This document shows positions 12,501 through 24,598 of a stretch of DNA of 64,000 nucleotides, in pieces (within the stretch, counting starts at the first letter, position 1; each line of letters starts with the position of its first letter). The notes beneath the pieces were generated by a model. The model saw nothing but the letters and a program-made list of their open reading frames with translations. It had not been told where the DNA came from and made no database searches. The position numbers and the translations under genes were made by a program. This DNA is from Cystobasidiopsis lactophilus (lineage: Eukaryota > Basidiomycota > Agaricostilbomycetes > Agaricostilbales > Chionosphaeraceae), in the NCBI GenBank assembly GCA_001599975.1, contig BCIO01000004.1:65828-129827 (forward strand). The letters run 5' to 3'.

Positions 12501-14555
12501 TTCAGGCGACTGGCCGACCTGCTGCAAGTCGGAGTTCACCGCAGCGACCGCAATGGTGCCATCACTTGGGCCAACAGCAAATGGCACTCGATCCTTGAAC
12601 TAACCCCGAGCAACTGGCAAGATTGGGGCCAGAGGATCCTGCCGGAGGACGTCGAGCGAGCAAGCGCGGCGTACTTCGAGACCGTAAGAACTGGGTGCGG
12701 CTACCGGGACCCCGTCGAACTCACGCTCTTACTTGGCGGCGGCGGTCGAGCGGACATTGTCTACGATTTACAACCGGAGCTCAATCAAGCGGGAGAGGTG
12801 ACGGGTTTTATTGGCACCTTTCAAGATGTGAGCGCGCTGCGAAAGCTGGAGCGGGAGAGAATGGAGATGGAGACTGCTCGTCGCGAAGAGGCGGAGTCCT
12901 CCCGCCAGATCAGCGAGAACTTCATCGACGTGACGTATGTTCCCACTTGCTCCGCCTCTCGAGAAGGTCCTAATCTGAAGGCTGCCAGATGCCACGAGCT
13001 CCGAAACCCCCTCAACGCCATCTATAACTGCGCCGAGCTGCTTTCCGAGTCGCTCCAAGCTTTCGATGGTCGACTGCAGGCCTTTATAATCGACAGCTCG
13101 GACAGCTCGCTGATCCAAAGAGTCAACACTATGCGCGCCAACCTGCAAGACGATCTTGATGCGATTGGCACCATCATCCTCTGTGCAAAGCACCAGAAAC
13201 GCATTGCAGATGACGTTCTGGCTGTCTCTAAGCTTGCTGGTTCGTGTTGACTTGGCGAGTCTTTTGGACGCGGCACTAATGCTGAAGCTATGCACAGGCA
13301 ATCTCGTTGATCTCAATTTGGCACCCTTCAGACCAATGGAAGCCATTGAGGAAGCGGTCCGCATGTTCCATCTAGAGACGGCCAACAAAGCCATCCGCCT
13401 CATCTTCAAGCCCCACCCTTCCCTCCCAGCCGACGTGCTTGCTATTGGCGACGTCGGCCGTTTTCAACAAGTCCTTCTCAACCTGATCACCAATGCTATC
13501 AAATTCACTACGGAAGACCGCAACAAGATCGAGATCTCGATCGGAGCCACCGAAATGTCCGAAGAGGTCGAGGCCACCTATGCGTCTGAAGGTCAGCACG
13601 ACAAGCCGCTCGCTGTCTGTGACCAGTATCCTTTCAAAGACGTCCCGGAGGGCGTGCAATTCCTGCTGCATGTCAGCGTCAGAGACGAAGGCATCGGCAT
13701 GACGCCAGAAGAGCAGAGCCGCCTGTTCCAGCGCTTCGCTCAAGCAAGTCCCAAGACCCATCGCGAGTTCGGCGGCGTTGGCCTGGGCCTTTGGATCTCC
13801 AGGAAGATTGTCGAGCTCATGGCCGGCCGGATCATTCTCTCGTCCCAAAAGAACGTCGGCACGACCTTCAGTTTCTTCGTTGCCGTCACTCGAGCGTTAC
13901 CGCCGTCAAACGGGCAGCCTCCTTCTCCGACTCGGGCCCTCTTCGATCGAAGACCTTCGATATCGACGAAGCTCAACTCGCCCCTCCTCCCTACCGCCAA
14001 GGCAGCTACCAAAGGCGCTTCTCGGATAACGGGCAGGCCTCGCATTCTGGTCGTCGAAGACAATATTGTCAACTCCAAAGTGCTCTGCAAGCTCCTCGCC
14101 AAATTCGAATGTGACACCCAAACAGCAGGCGACGGCGCGGAGTGCATCCAATTGATCCAAGATCTTTCTCGCCAACCCATTCAGACAGCAGCAGTGTTTG
14201 ACTTGATCTTGATGGACTTAGAAATGCCAGTCCTTGACGGTCTTGGCGCCACTGTCGAGATCCGGCGCTTGGAGGCGAGCGGCGTCCTTTTAGGTCGAAT
14301 GCCCATCGTTGCGTATGTCCCCTCCCCTCAACTTGTCCCATCCATTGTAGGCTCAATGTTTTATGCGCAGGGTCTCGGCCAACGCCAGGCAGCAGTACGT
14401 TGACAATGCTTTCGCCCAAGGCATGGATGGCTTGTTCGTTCTGCCCTTCCCGTCGCCTTTAGTGCTCTGCTGATTGGATTTCTAGTCTGAGGAAGCCCTA
14501 CTCCAAGAACGAACTAGAGGCAATTCTCAAGGCGTTTTGTCGCCACCAGAGCTGA
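9519..14555 (+). CDS. Dual hybrid histidine kinase (two HK modules, two receivers)
   Basis: Exons: 9519-10192, 10248-10890, 10958-11096, 11146-11502, 11560-12934, 12989-13239, 13298-14312, 14371-14433, 14486-14555; 1528 residues. Order: PAS-like (about 5-50), a second PAS resembling bacterial sensor kinases (about 94-225), GAF-like (about 260-450), HisKA with SHEFRTPLSLI (about 488), HATPase with N-box NLLSNAFKY (about 604), receiver 1 with acidic pocket ADDN and phospho-Asp in LLVSDINMP (about 823), PAS (about 920-1030), a second HisKA with CHELRNPLNAI (about 1064), HATPase with NLITNAIKF (about 1208), and receiver 2 with LILMDLEMP (about 1452). Both histidines and both receiver aspartates are present, so both modules look active. 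Basidiomycete dual kinases of this layout are known; the ligand is not. No membrane segment is visible. Phosphorelay towards HOG1 is inferred. Confidence 0.93.
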
Positions 14556-14941
14556 CCGCTCTTCTGGCCCCTTGTAACACTTCGCAATGATAGTATTATT
14601 CCCCATCCATATCACACCCCGCATTTGCATTTTGCACGCCTACATATTCGTTTGTCGCTTGGAACCAGTACCGGACTTAAAGAAGGATCGTCCTCGTTTC
14701 GCCACCTCCCCCGCCATTTTGCTCTTTGCTGACTGTCAGCGCTCTCTGTCAGCCCCCACGACGTCCGGCTCATTGTTGCTTGCTTCTCTGCGGTGTCTGT
14801 GACCAGTCTGTATAGGTGTCCAGTCTGCCGGAGGCGTTGCCACCTTGCCTTTGCCGCTTTAATTATCCGACTCGAAAATTTCTGCTGCCGACGCGTTGCG
14901 CCATACATCTCTGGCCGCAACGCTTTGTAACTCTTGTCACC
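14556..14941. other. Intergenic region upstream of MFS gene
   Basis: Pyrimidine-rich 3' UTR and promoter sequence. No additional gene seen. Confidence 0.6.
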
Positions 14942-16891
14942 ATGGCAGAAGAAGATATCAAGAGTAAGGACTCGACGTGTGACAGCATCGAGCTAGCGCA
15001 GGTGCCGCAGCTGCTTCCGCAAGAGCCAGCAGAAGTGATAGAGTTGGCGCCGATGGACGAGTTAAATCCTTACAGCACAAACTTCAAACGTACTGTGCTA
15101 TTGCTTGTATTCTCTATGGCCCAGTAAGTGCGTTGCTTCAACTCCCCAGACTCAGCTCAAGGGGAGGCGAAGATTTGTCGACGTTGCTTCAGGATCGGTC
15201 GCAATTGTCGCAGCTCCTAAAATCGCGCAGGATATCAACCTTGCTTTTGGTGCGCATCGCTTGGATGTTTCTGACCCTACAATTACTCACTCCAGCGGAT
15301 GGCAGGTGGCGAGACGTGGACCGTCACAGCCTACTCAATGTGTTTTGCATCCTTCCTCCTTTTCAGCGGTGTGAGTGACACTGGTGTTGAAGGCCGTCCA
15401 GAGTTTTGAGCCGTTGATCTCTAGCGCTTAAGCGATGTGGTCAACGCCACCTACGTGTTTCTCGTCGGGTTTTCCGTCATGCTCGTCCTAAACATCGTCA
15501 TCTCCTTCATCACCAATAAATATGCCTTCTTGGTCATCAGGGCATTCACAGGAATAGCAGGGTCAATGACGGTGCCGTCTGGCATCAAGCTGGTCGTCAA
15601 GCTCTATCCAGATCGTAAACAGCAGACCCAAGCGCTGTCCGTCTTCGCCATGGTTGGCTCTGTTTCGAACGTCCTAAGCGTCATCTTGGCCGGCCTCTTC
15701 TTGCTTGCATCCTGGCAATGGATTTTTAGATTCATGGCCATCTGCATGGCGCCAACGCTGGTGGCCGCCGTTTGGATGATGCCTCGGGAGTTCTGGGCTT
15801 TCGAAGTCAACAATTCCTCCCAGTTCTCAGTCCTTCGCCGGCTGGACTTGCCCGGCACCTTCCTCATAACGACGTCTTTGCTCCTCTTTATTCTTGGGTT
15901 GACGAATGGCGCTGTGGACGGATGGAACGTGCCAGCGTTCTACCTGCCGTTCGCCTTCAGCTGGGTTTTGGGAGCAGGGTTCTTTTTGTGGGAGGCGTGG
16001 TTGCCAGAAGAGGTCGCCTTGCTGCCAGCCAAGACCTGGCGCATTCCGGGCTTCCACGCCTTTGTTGTAGTCGCCTTTTGCCCGGTGAGTGATCTTGTGG
16101 CCTCTTACACACTCCGTATCCAGCTCACGATCTGTGTACAGTACGCGTATTGGGCTTCAAACCAAGCGCAATTTTCGGCCTACTGGCTCCTCGTTCTCGA
16201 CAAGTCCGGCATCATCGAGGCAGTGCGCTTGATCCCGTCTGGTATGTGCCAGGAGTCTTGTTGGTCCTCTGTGCCGGCCTCACCTAATGGTTCAACAGGC
16301 GTATCCAGCATTGTCGTTGGCACAGTATTCACTTCCCTGCCAATCTTACTCTCCAAGCCTCGGTTAACTGTTCCTGCCGGACTCACTTTAATGGTGATCG
16401 GGAATATCCTCTTCATCTTGTCTAACGGGTACGCTTGCTCTTTTTCGTTTGATGCGAAAGCTGCAGCTCAGGGATGGTACTTCCCTCGCAACAGCGGCGC
16501 TGGTCAAGACTACTGGCGCTGGGTGTTTCCGGGTTTCACAATCGGTTCGGCTGGCTCGACCGTCGCTTTCCTAGGCGCCAACGTCGCTTTGATCATGACT
16601 GTACCGCCGGAAGCTGCGGCTGTCGGCGGAGCTTTCTTCCAAGTCGCTCTTCAAACGGGCGCCGTTCTTGCTCTCTCGATCCAGGCTGGCCTGACCACCG
16701 CATCCGGAGGGACCATCTCGAACTGGACGAATGCTGGCTATGGCTTCTACTACATCCTCGCCTTTGAAGTGTTCGCAGGCGTGTACTTCTACTTCGCCAC
16801 CAGGAAGCTCGACCTTCGGCCTACAACGGAAGCGGTGGAGGCCATCTTGGACGTGGAGAACGAGAAGGAGGCCGAAAAGAAGACGGTCTAA
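14942..16891 (+). CDS. MFS transporter, drug:H+ antiporter type
   Basis: Exons: 14942-15123, 15173-15249, 15306-15370, 15425-16084, 16142-16241, 16299-16891; 558 residues. A charged cytoplasmic N-terminus (about 55 residues) leads to the first helix at VLLLVFSMAQFVDVASGS, then about 12-14 hydrophobic segments with the TAY motif of DHA-family transporters (GGETWTVTAYSMCFASFLL). A DR-type loop (LYPDRKQQTQALSVFAMVG) follows the fourth helix. The C-terminus is charged and cytoplasmic. The substrate cannot be read from sequence. The introns at 16085-16141 and 16242-16298 are both exactly 57 nt and stop-free in frame, so unspliced message would still encode a longer protein with disrupted helices. 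Confidence 0.88.
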
Positions 16892-17351
16892 GCTATTTCC
16901 GGCCGACGGTGCATGGCCTTCAGTCAACAGCGCCAGCGGGTGGTGAGCCCGCCAAGTCGCCACTTGGATTGGCCAGAGCTTTGCGTGAGTTCGCTCTCAT
17001 CCCGCTGCTGGTCGTTCGTTCCAGGCTGAACAGCACACCTATTGGAGCAGCAACAAGCATGCCTTTCTCTGGTGATTTTCGGACGATCGTCGTTATTTTG
17101 CATTATTCTCCTTTGAGAGGGCCAGACTAGACGCCTAGACGCAACGCACGCTTTACTTGTACTTCTAGCTCTTCCAAAATGTCAATAGCAGCATGCCCCA
17201 TCATCAGAAGGAGCGCCGGCCGAATCGCAATTTTCTGTGCGGCGCGCCCAAGCTGCGAGCAGAGCCTCTTGATCCACAACCAGCAACCCAGATGCGACCC
17301 CGCTCGCCGTCCAGGCCTCTTTAAAGCTACTCAACTAGGCACAAGAGGGCG
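16892..17351. other. Intergenic region MFS / kelch gene
   Basis: 3' UTR of the transporter and promoter of the kelch gene. Short open stretches exist, but none looks coding. Confidence 0.6.
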
Positions 17352-19593
17352 ATGGAGGGCTACAGCAAGCGCTGGCTGTGGCTGCTCGCGCTGTGGGCGA
17401 TTGTAAACAAAGGCTGTTTGGCGGCTTCCAGGGCCGGACACCACCACAACCTGGCCCAGCGGCTGCAGCACAACTCCCAACAGGTCCAAGTGAATGCTAC
17501 GGGCAGTGTGCATGTCGAATCAGACACCGAAGGCGGCCAAGGGCTCAAAGGCGGGCGGTATGGGCATGCGGCCGCCTACCTGCCCTCGCTCAGCCTCCTG
17601 CTCCTCTTGGGCGGGCAGGTCGGCGAGCGCAGTGGCATCTACATCACCAACGACGTCGTCGCCGTCGACCTGGCCAAGCCCTACCCGCCCTCCGCGCGCA
17701 GCAAACAAGACTTCGGCCGCCACCTCACGCCGAATGCCTGGGCGAGCGCCGCCGTCGACGCCCAGAACAACATCCTGCTGGTCGGCGGCATCGTACAAGA
17801 CTGCAGCACCTCGGCCCCAGCCTTCGTCTTCAACTCGACCACCCAAGACTGGGGCAGACTCCACCCCAGGCCAGCGGCACCGCCCAGGCGGCGGCAGGCC
17901 AAAGCTGTCACCGTTTCCGACGCCGTCTGGGTCTGGGGCGGCATCGCAGAGCCTTACACTTGCTCCATGGACACGGTCGGCTACATGGGTGTTGACGTCT
18001 GGCGCCCGACCACCGGCTCGGTACAGACCTACTCCTGGGCCGCCCTCAGACACCATTCGCCCACCATCCCGGAGTCCTACTCGCCGCCCATCAATGACTA
18101 TGCGGCCGTTCTGCTGCCGGACAACACGTGCATCGTCTACATTGGAGGCCAAGATACGGCCGGCGAGCTCGTCGACCTCGACTCGGTCCTTGTTTTGAAC
18201 ACAGGCGCTATGGAGTTCACCCTTCAGGTTCGTCCTTATAGCCCCTATTCAAAAGTATCTTCTTAACGACCATTATGACAAACAGAAAACGACGAACAAT
18301 GGGCACTTTCCCGGCGCTCGCATCGGCCACGTCGCCCTTTGGCTTTCGGATCACCAGCTGCTCGTCCAGGGCGGCCTGAACGAGCATGGCACTGCCGCCG
18401 ATGGCGATTGGGTGCTTGACACGAAGACATGGTATTGGTCGCGCTTGCCCATCCGCACCAACAGCTTGGCCTCTCCGAAACGAGCGTGGCATTCGGCCAC
18501 CATGACGGAATCTGGCACCGCTGTCTTTGCCTTTGGGCTCAACCCATCAACAGAACGGACCACGGACGATGTCTACTTCCTCAGCGGCGACTTCGGCCGA
18601 GGGTGGAGTTGGAGGGCGACATACGATCCGCCCGAGTCGAGAACGCGAGAGGCGGCAGCGACAGCAACCTCAACCAGCGCTGACCAAGTCGTTCGTCTGG
18701 TGTCTACGCCAGAGACAATACCGCCCACTGCCGTTGTGGCGCCGGTGGCCACCAGCTCTGCCGAGACAACAAAGAAAGCCACCTCCAATGCCTCAAGTGC
18801 TGGGACAACGTCCAAGGCAGTGGCAGGAACGGTGGGCGGACTATTCGCCGTGGGCCTGATCGCGGGTGGCATCTTCTTCCTGCTCAAGCGCCGCTCGCAA
18901 AACCCGGCCATCCTCCTCTCCCCGTCCTTGGCCTCTTCCAAGAGCACCACCACTGGTGGCGGCGCTAAACCAGTGTCGGAACTGCTCTTCACGCGACCCG
19001 TCCCTAGGCGCATGCTATCACTAGGCGAGAGCACGACCACCCATCGGACGACCTACTCACCCCCGTCAGCCGAGACGGACCTGATGGACGAGTTTGGCGC
19101 CCTCCCTTCAATCTCTTCGCAACTCCAACCTCGCACCACGTCGCTCCTCTCTCCAGAATCGGACTCGGTCCACTCCTACCCTTTCCTTACCAACGGCGGC
19201 ATGCCGCTTCTCCGTGGCACCTCAGCCAAGTCGAATTCCTCCGCGTCTTCTGGTTCCTCGTATTCTCACAAGAGCACTTCGCCCATGGTCGCCTCCAATC
19301 CCAAGCAAGTTCCGACTTCGCCGACCGGCTTCTTGCAGTATTTGGGTTGGCTCTCGCCTAAGCCCAATTCACCTAATCTTAGCACTCCGACACCAGACGA
19401 TAACTACACTTCCCTAACGCCGCGATTGCCTCGCAAGCCTTCAAGTAGACGTCGGAATCCGTCCGATGATTTTGGTGCAGCGTTTGGCGAGCAAGAGTCG
19501 AGCAGCAACACGCCGGACCTAGATCAATTGCCGCTCAGTCTGCAAGCGGGAGGAGGAGGATCAACTCCAAGGACACTTCATGTCGTTAATTGA
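17352..19593 (+). CDS. Membrane-anchored kelch-repeat protein
   Basis: Exons 17352-18227 and 18286-19593; 727 residues. An N-terminal signal peptide (hydrophobic WLWLLALWAIV, cleavage near LAASRA) leads to an extracellular beta-propeller of kelch-like units, seen as repeated GG preceded by hydrophobic residues (LLLLGGQVG, ILLVGGIV, VWVWGGIA, IVYIGGQD, LLVQGGLNE). A Ser/Thr/Ala-rich stalk follows (about residues 430-490), then one transmembrane helix (GGLFAVGLIAGGIFFLL, about 493-510), then a long Ser/Pro-rich cytoplasmic tail ending GGGGSTPRTLHVVN. The layout fits fungal cell-surface kelch proteins linked to polarity or wall sensing; the role is inferred. It is convergent with the epoxide hydrolase gene, 165 bp away. 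Confidence 0.85.
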
Positions 19594-19758
19594 TGCGCTA
19601 TCTTTTGCTGCGCAAAGGACACTTTCTTTACATCTCATTCCCTCATTTATTCGCTTTATCTACCAGACTTGTTATATCTGCCCTTCGAATTGCATAACCT
19701 CTCATTGTACCAGCCTTCTCCCGCCCAAGCTCTGGGCTCGATTCTTGACCGAAGTCTG

Positions 19759-21277
19759 TCAGAGGGTGATCAAGCCTCGCTGCAGAAAGTCGCAAAAGCA
19801 ATCGATGATGTCCTGGCTGAGGGTCTCCGGGACTTCCACTGTCGTAAAATCAGCAGGATTGTCTAAGAAGCAGAAAGGGGAAGCCCGCGTACTGGCTGGA
19901 AAATGAGCACCTTGGCCCTCATCATGATCTCTGGTCCATTGCATGTTGCCGGTCGTCGCCACCCATGCTGGTGGAGTTGGCCAGGTCTCGCCAGGAAAAT
20001 AAGTGAAGCCGAACGGGATCTTCAAGTGGTAGTCTTCCTTTAAACCCGGACCAAAGAGCTGGGACTCCAGCCTTGAGCTGAAGAAAGACAAACAATATGT
20101 ATATGAAGCGCACCTGTCGGTAATGCCAAAGGCTGGTCTCGAATGTATGTGTCAGCCAATACATGGCCACTTGAGCCAAGATCAAGTCAAGCGAGACCAA
20201 GCCTTCTCCCCACGCCACAAACCTACAGGCTCAGAATCAGACATTTTCTTTTAAAATGAGATACCAGCTCAGTCACGCACTTCTCTCCAGTCCAAGCCAG
20301 GATCGACATGGGATCAGAAGCCATAGCCAAGCCTATCGTGCCAGGTCGCATCCCTTGAATCATTGCGTCTGTAAGAAAGATCGACAGCTGTCAGCACCGT
20401 TCATAAAGAGAGTGTTTTGACAAGCAAAACTGACATCCAACTCCATACTTGGCCGTGACCGGCATCTTTTCCACCACCAGCCGCTTTTGAACCGCCGTTA
20501 AGCTATCGTTGTCGACGCCCTCCGGCTTTTGCATGTACCAAAGGTTCAAATGAATAGCTGAAATAAGGTAAGATCCCAGGAGACATAGTGGAAGAGCAAG
20601 AAGGCCGCGCACCGATGCAATGTTCGGGATGAGTGGCACCCATGATGCGTGCGAAAGACGCGCCCAAGTCCCCACCTTGAGCGACATAGCGAGAGTAGCC
20701 TAGACCGAGCATCATGGTGTGTAAGATGTCCGCGCAGTCTTCGCAGTCGAAGTCGCGATCAAGAGGCGGAGCTTCGCTGAAGCCCCAGCCAGGGAAAGAC
20801 GGAACGATCAAGTGAAAAGCCGGCGATGTCGACTTGGCAAGAATCGGGATCACGTTGATAAACTCAAGAAAAGAGCCTGTTGTAGGAATGATAAGGATAG
20901 AGTGAAAGCGAGCCCGTCACACGCTCACCTGGCCAGCCGTGCATCAAGATCAAAGGCAGAGCCTTCGGATTGGGCGACTTGACTTCGATATAGTGCATTT
21001 TGATGTTCCGTTTGCCATGGTCCCAGGGCACCGAGACCTTGAAGTTGGGGAACGCATTGATGCGATCTTCCCATTTCCTCCAATCGAACTCCGTCGCAAA
21101 CGCATGCTGTGCTTCCACCAGCCATTCTCGCTTTGTCCCAAAGTCAGGATCTATGCTTTGATTCTCAAATGTCGGCCGGGCCAAGCGAGCCCTTTTGACC
21201 CTCTCCTTTAGGTCATCGACATCAGGCTGAGGCAGTTCGACCTTGAATGGCTCAGGAACCAATGAGGCCATTGACAT
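19759..21277 (-). CDS. Epoxide hydrolase, alpha/beta-hydrolase (juvenile-hormone EH-like)
   Basis: Exons (5' to 3'): 20929-21277, 20613-20876, 20435-20557, 20281-20368, 20114-20222, 19759-20058; 410 residues. The enzyme hydrolyses epoxides to diols. The EH N-terminal domain (residues 1-100, FKVELPQPDVDDLKERV) precedes the oxyanion motif HGWPG and the nucleophile elbow GGDLGASFAR, where most relatives have GGDWG. The IQGMRPGTIGLAMASDP motif marks the lid and core junction. The probable catalytic histidine is in EGQGAHFPA near the C-terminus. A short stretch after it (RASPFCFL) is unusual: it could be a real insertion or an unspliced intron of about 31 nt, which would be very short here. The ATG at 21277 is chosen because the family N-terminus starts there; upstream sequence is open but unlike the family. 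Confidence 0.88.
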
Positions 21278-21511
21278 AAAGCGCCCAGATGACTGTACCG
21301 GGACAAGAGAGCAAGAAGCGCACAAAACAGGCCGACCCGCGGGGACGTCGCGATGGCCGACGGAAGAGGAGCATCGTGCAAATCGCTCGTGAAACCGGAG
21401 AGGTGGCCACAGTCGGCAAAAGAGAGAGCATCCAAGAGAAAGGCGAGCACTTTGGAGGCCGATTGTCCATCCAGAGAGTGAACGGGTATGTGTAGGCATT
21501 CGATGTGAAAG

Positions 21512-22605
21512 TCAGACGAGGTAAGGAATCATCGCCCATGTCCTCTTTTTGTACTCGGCCCATGCTGTATATCTAGAGAGCGAGTTCTGTGGGTTATCAA
21601 TGCAGCTCAGCCATCTTCAAAGCTGTTGGACAAAAGGAGAGGCCAGCAACGAACCTCCTTGAGGACGATCGAAGGAACCCAATAGCTGGCGACCAGAAAG
21701 GCAAGAAGGGCCGCGTGTATCCAAGTGCGAGAGAGGCAACAGAACGAGCCGTCTACCGGCGCACGTGTCAGAGAAGGTGCGCTTGCGAAGGCAGGACCGG
21801 CCTAACAAATCATAAGCTCTCCAAGGTAGTTGGGCGAGCGGCAGATCGAGAACATTCCGGTTGTAAGCAGTCCGTTGGCAGGTGTCTGATTTTCATCAGA
21901 GGCAGTGGTCTTCAGGTATTCTAGATGGACTGCGCATTCCAGCTGGATGATCAGATCCCAGGCAAGGTATCGAGGACGGGCTTCAGCATACCGTGCTTTT
22001 GCATATCAGAAGCGAAGTGGAGGGCCAGTCCCAAGGCATACACAATGATGCCAGATGCCAGTCGAGCGGGAGGCATCGGGGTTGCTGCCCAGGCATTGGT
22101 CACAGGTCCTGCCCCCCACGTCTTAATAGGCGATTTTGAAGGATCTCCTTTATGACCTACCCCAGCAAAAAGGAATCAGAGTGGCCATGGGCAGTGGACA
22201 GAACCACCAAGGACACTTTTGCTGGAAGCGTTTGTCCGGGAACGTCGCCTCCTTGAACAACCAGGCGAGACCATAGCTGGAGAGGACAGAAGCACCGACA
22301 ACAGCGTCCTTGTTCTCCAACGCATCATATCTGGCTAGCAGCGCCCATGAGAGGATCGGGAAGCAGCCTTTGCTTAAGTTGATGGGGATGCGAAGTGCGA
22401 CGCCCTGTTCGGCCAATGTGAGCGGTAATTTAGACTGGCGCAGATAATATCTGACTCTTTCATCAGCAGGAGGTTCGGGAAACAGGATGGCTTCGAGGAA
22501 TCGAGGCAAGCCGGTCTTGCCTCGGTTGGTCACGCGGGTGGCGGCGGTGGGAGGGATGGCGGCGGCCGCAGTGGCATTGTCCAGCAGCCTTGACGTCTCT
22601 GTCAT
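21512..22605 (-). CDS. DUF1295 membrane protein A (steroid 5-alpha-reductase-like fold)
   Basis: Exons (5' to 3'): 22161-22605, 21992-22108, 21807-21920, 21655-21752, 21512-21586; 282 residues. Family marks are the helix ending in HFASDMQKH, the hallmark GLLTTGMFSICRSPNYLGE (the RHPNYxGE motif of DUF1295, with R-S-P-N here), and a C-terminus SLSRYTAWAEYKKRTWAMIPYL typical of the family. Four or five hydrophobic helices are visible. The family is related to steroid reductases and isoprenylcysteine methyltransferases and its function in fungi is mostly unknown. The open frame runs further 5' of the chosen ATG, through the 3' end of DOM34, so the start is the main uncertainty. Confidence 0.82.
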
Positions 22606-22796
22606 CCCGACTACTGGTCGAAGGAAACAGGCTTTCAAGTTGGACACTACTTTCGAACACTTGAAACTTAAAGAAGCGAAGGTGGCTCCGCGGGCTGCAC
22701 AGCAGCCTGCCCATGAAGCGCGAGCACAGTAGTGGTACATGAAGGCTGACGCCTCTACTGCAAGTGTATAGACGAGAGCATAAGCCAAAAGCCAAG

Positions 22797-24397
22797 TCAA
22801 GCATCGTCGTCCGTTTCCGCCGCCGCCGCCGCTGCTGCTGCTTCTTTCTCTTGCCGCTCTTCTTCCTCTACGAGCTCTATATCTAAAGGATACGACAGAA
22901 TTGCCGCTATACCAGTGATGTTGTTCAGCTCTGCACAAACACTAGATCAGCCCCGGTGCAATCAGAATAGGTCGAAACGCTCACGCTCGCCAGACTCGTG
23001 CAGGCTGGAGAAGATTGCCACTGTCCCACCATAAGCCTTGACGTCGTCGACCATCTTGACAAACTTTTGCCGCCGCCCAAAGTCGCTCGATCTGTTTGCC
23101 AGCCTCAGCGCCTGGCTCTAGATTGGACAGAAGGAGAGTGCTTCACTTGAAAAGGCTATCGGAGATGAGCAAAGTCTGTATTGCGCCTCTTTCGGCTGCT
23201 TTAAGAACGTGGTCTTCGCCGTACCACGCTCGCAGCTCGTCCGTCCCCATCATCTTCATGAACCTATCCCTCGGATCAGCTCTGTGCAGCGAGCAAAAAA
23301 ATCGCTGAATGCTCACCTAGCCAAGAGCTGGCCTTCACGAGCAAACTTGGTGTCTTTGAGCTGGTTGGCCACTTCTGGGCTCGCCAGCAGCTGCGTTAAG
23401 GAATGGACGTGGTGGGACGAGGCGTGGAGCAGCATGAACTTGGATTTGGCCGTTAGTACCGCTTTGTTGCCAGTTTTCTGACACAACAGAGTCAAATACA
23501 AGGTGACCATGGAGGAGGAGAAGGAATGGGATACCGTGGCTTCTTCCATGATGTAAGCCATGATGGCTTCTCTGGTGAAGCCGGGAGAGGCGATCACGAC
23601 AGCTTTCAGCTGGTCAAAGTCAAAATGCCTTGTGACTGCGGTGTATATTTGCTGGTAGAACCGAGCCATTGCCTGAAACATTGCGGTCAGCCAAAATGTT
23701 GAAGGCGGACCAAAAGGGAAGTCGCGAACCTTTTCGGTGCCAGCTGCGGTACCTCCCCCTTTGCGTTTTCTGGGGACCGAGACCTCTATCCGCTGGCGAA
23801 CGAGAGTGGTGTGTTCCGTGATGAGGCAGACGGACGCCACGCCTTCACCGGCGATGACGGCTCCAACCTCTGCCCCTTTAGCCTCCATGGTCGAGTCCTC
23901 CAAACGGTCCATGTTGACCGAGTCCCACTCCCCAGGTCCTTTGATCACCGTGAAGTCGCGGCCGACCTCAAGGTCGAGCGTGTGGTGGGCGCCCATCTTG
24001 ACATGCTGGCTCTCTTGCGACACGGGCCCCGAGAGGTGCAAGGTGGATCCATCTCCCGTGGTCGCTGCTGAAGACAACACGCCATCTTGGGATTGCGGGG
24101 TGGCAGCGAACACGACCTTGTCCACCCGGATGGTCAAGGAGAGGCGGATTCGATGCGAGTCCGTCGAGCCCGTCGCTGACTCGCTCACAATCCGGCGCAC
24201 AGCAGTGGACCGGACCTGGTCGCCTTCAGATATTAGGTTGTAGGCGTGCCAGAGGTCCTCCTCGTACTCTGTGTCCTGACTTTGAGCTGACCGCCCTCGA
24301 AAGCTTCAACTTCGAAAAGCGGTTTGGGAGCCTCACCTGGCCGCAGCGTGACCGAGCCGCTCTTGTCTTTCTCGATATGCTTCCTTATTAGCTTCAT
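22797..24397 (-). CDS. DOM34: DOM34 / pelota ribosome-rescue factor
   Basis: Dom34, with Hbs1, splits stalled ribosomes in no-go and non-stop decay. Exons (5' to 3'): 24337-24397, 23730-24268, 23535-23672, 23317-23477, 23147-23263, 22985-23091, 22797-22930; 418 residues. The N-terminus [20 protein letters not shown] and the [11 protein letters not shown] motif mark the Sm-like domain. The linker [18 protein letters not shown] leads into the eRF1-like domain 2. The C-terminal domain has [16 protein letters not shown] and [18 protein letters not shown], followed by a Glu/Ala/Asp-rich tail. The eRF1 GGQ motif is absent, as expected for pelota. Two introns (23673-23729 and 23478-23534) are each 57 nt and stop-free in frame. 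The gene ends 192 bp before the DUF1295 gene begins. Confidence 0.95.
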
Positions 24398-24598
24398 GGG
24401 TGTATTTGAGAAGGCGAAAAGCGGATTGGCTGGGCCGCTCCAAGCCTCGCGGGCGGCGCTCGCTCAGAGGTCGGCCAATGGACTTGCGGTCAGTGGCGAC
24501 GCGCTCAAACACAGCGTTGTTAATGGTCAAGGAGGCGTTTGAAAAATACTGCAGCGCAGAACAAGATCTTGCAACGATTTCCCTCAGACTTTCACGCC

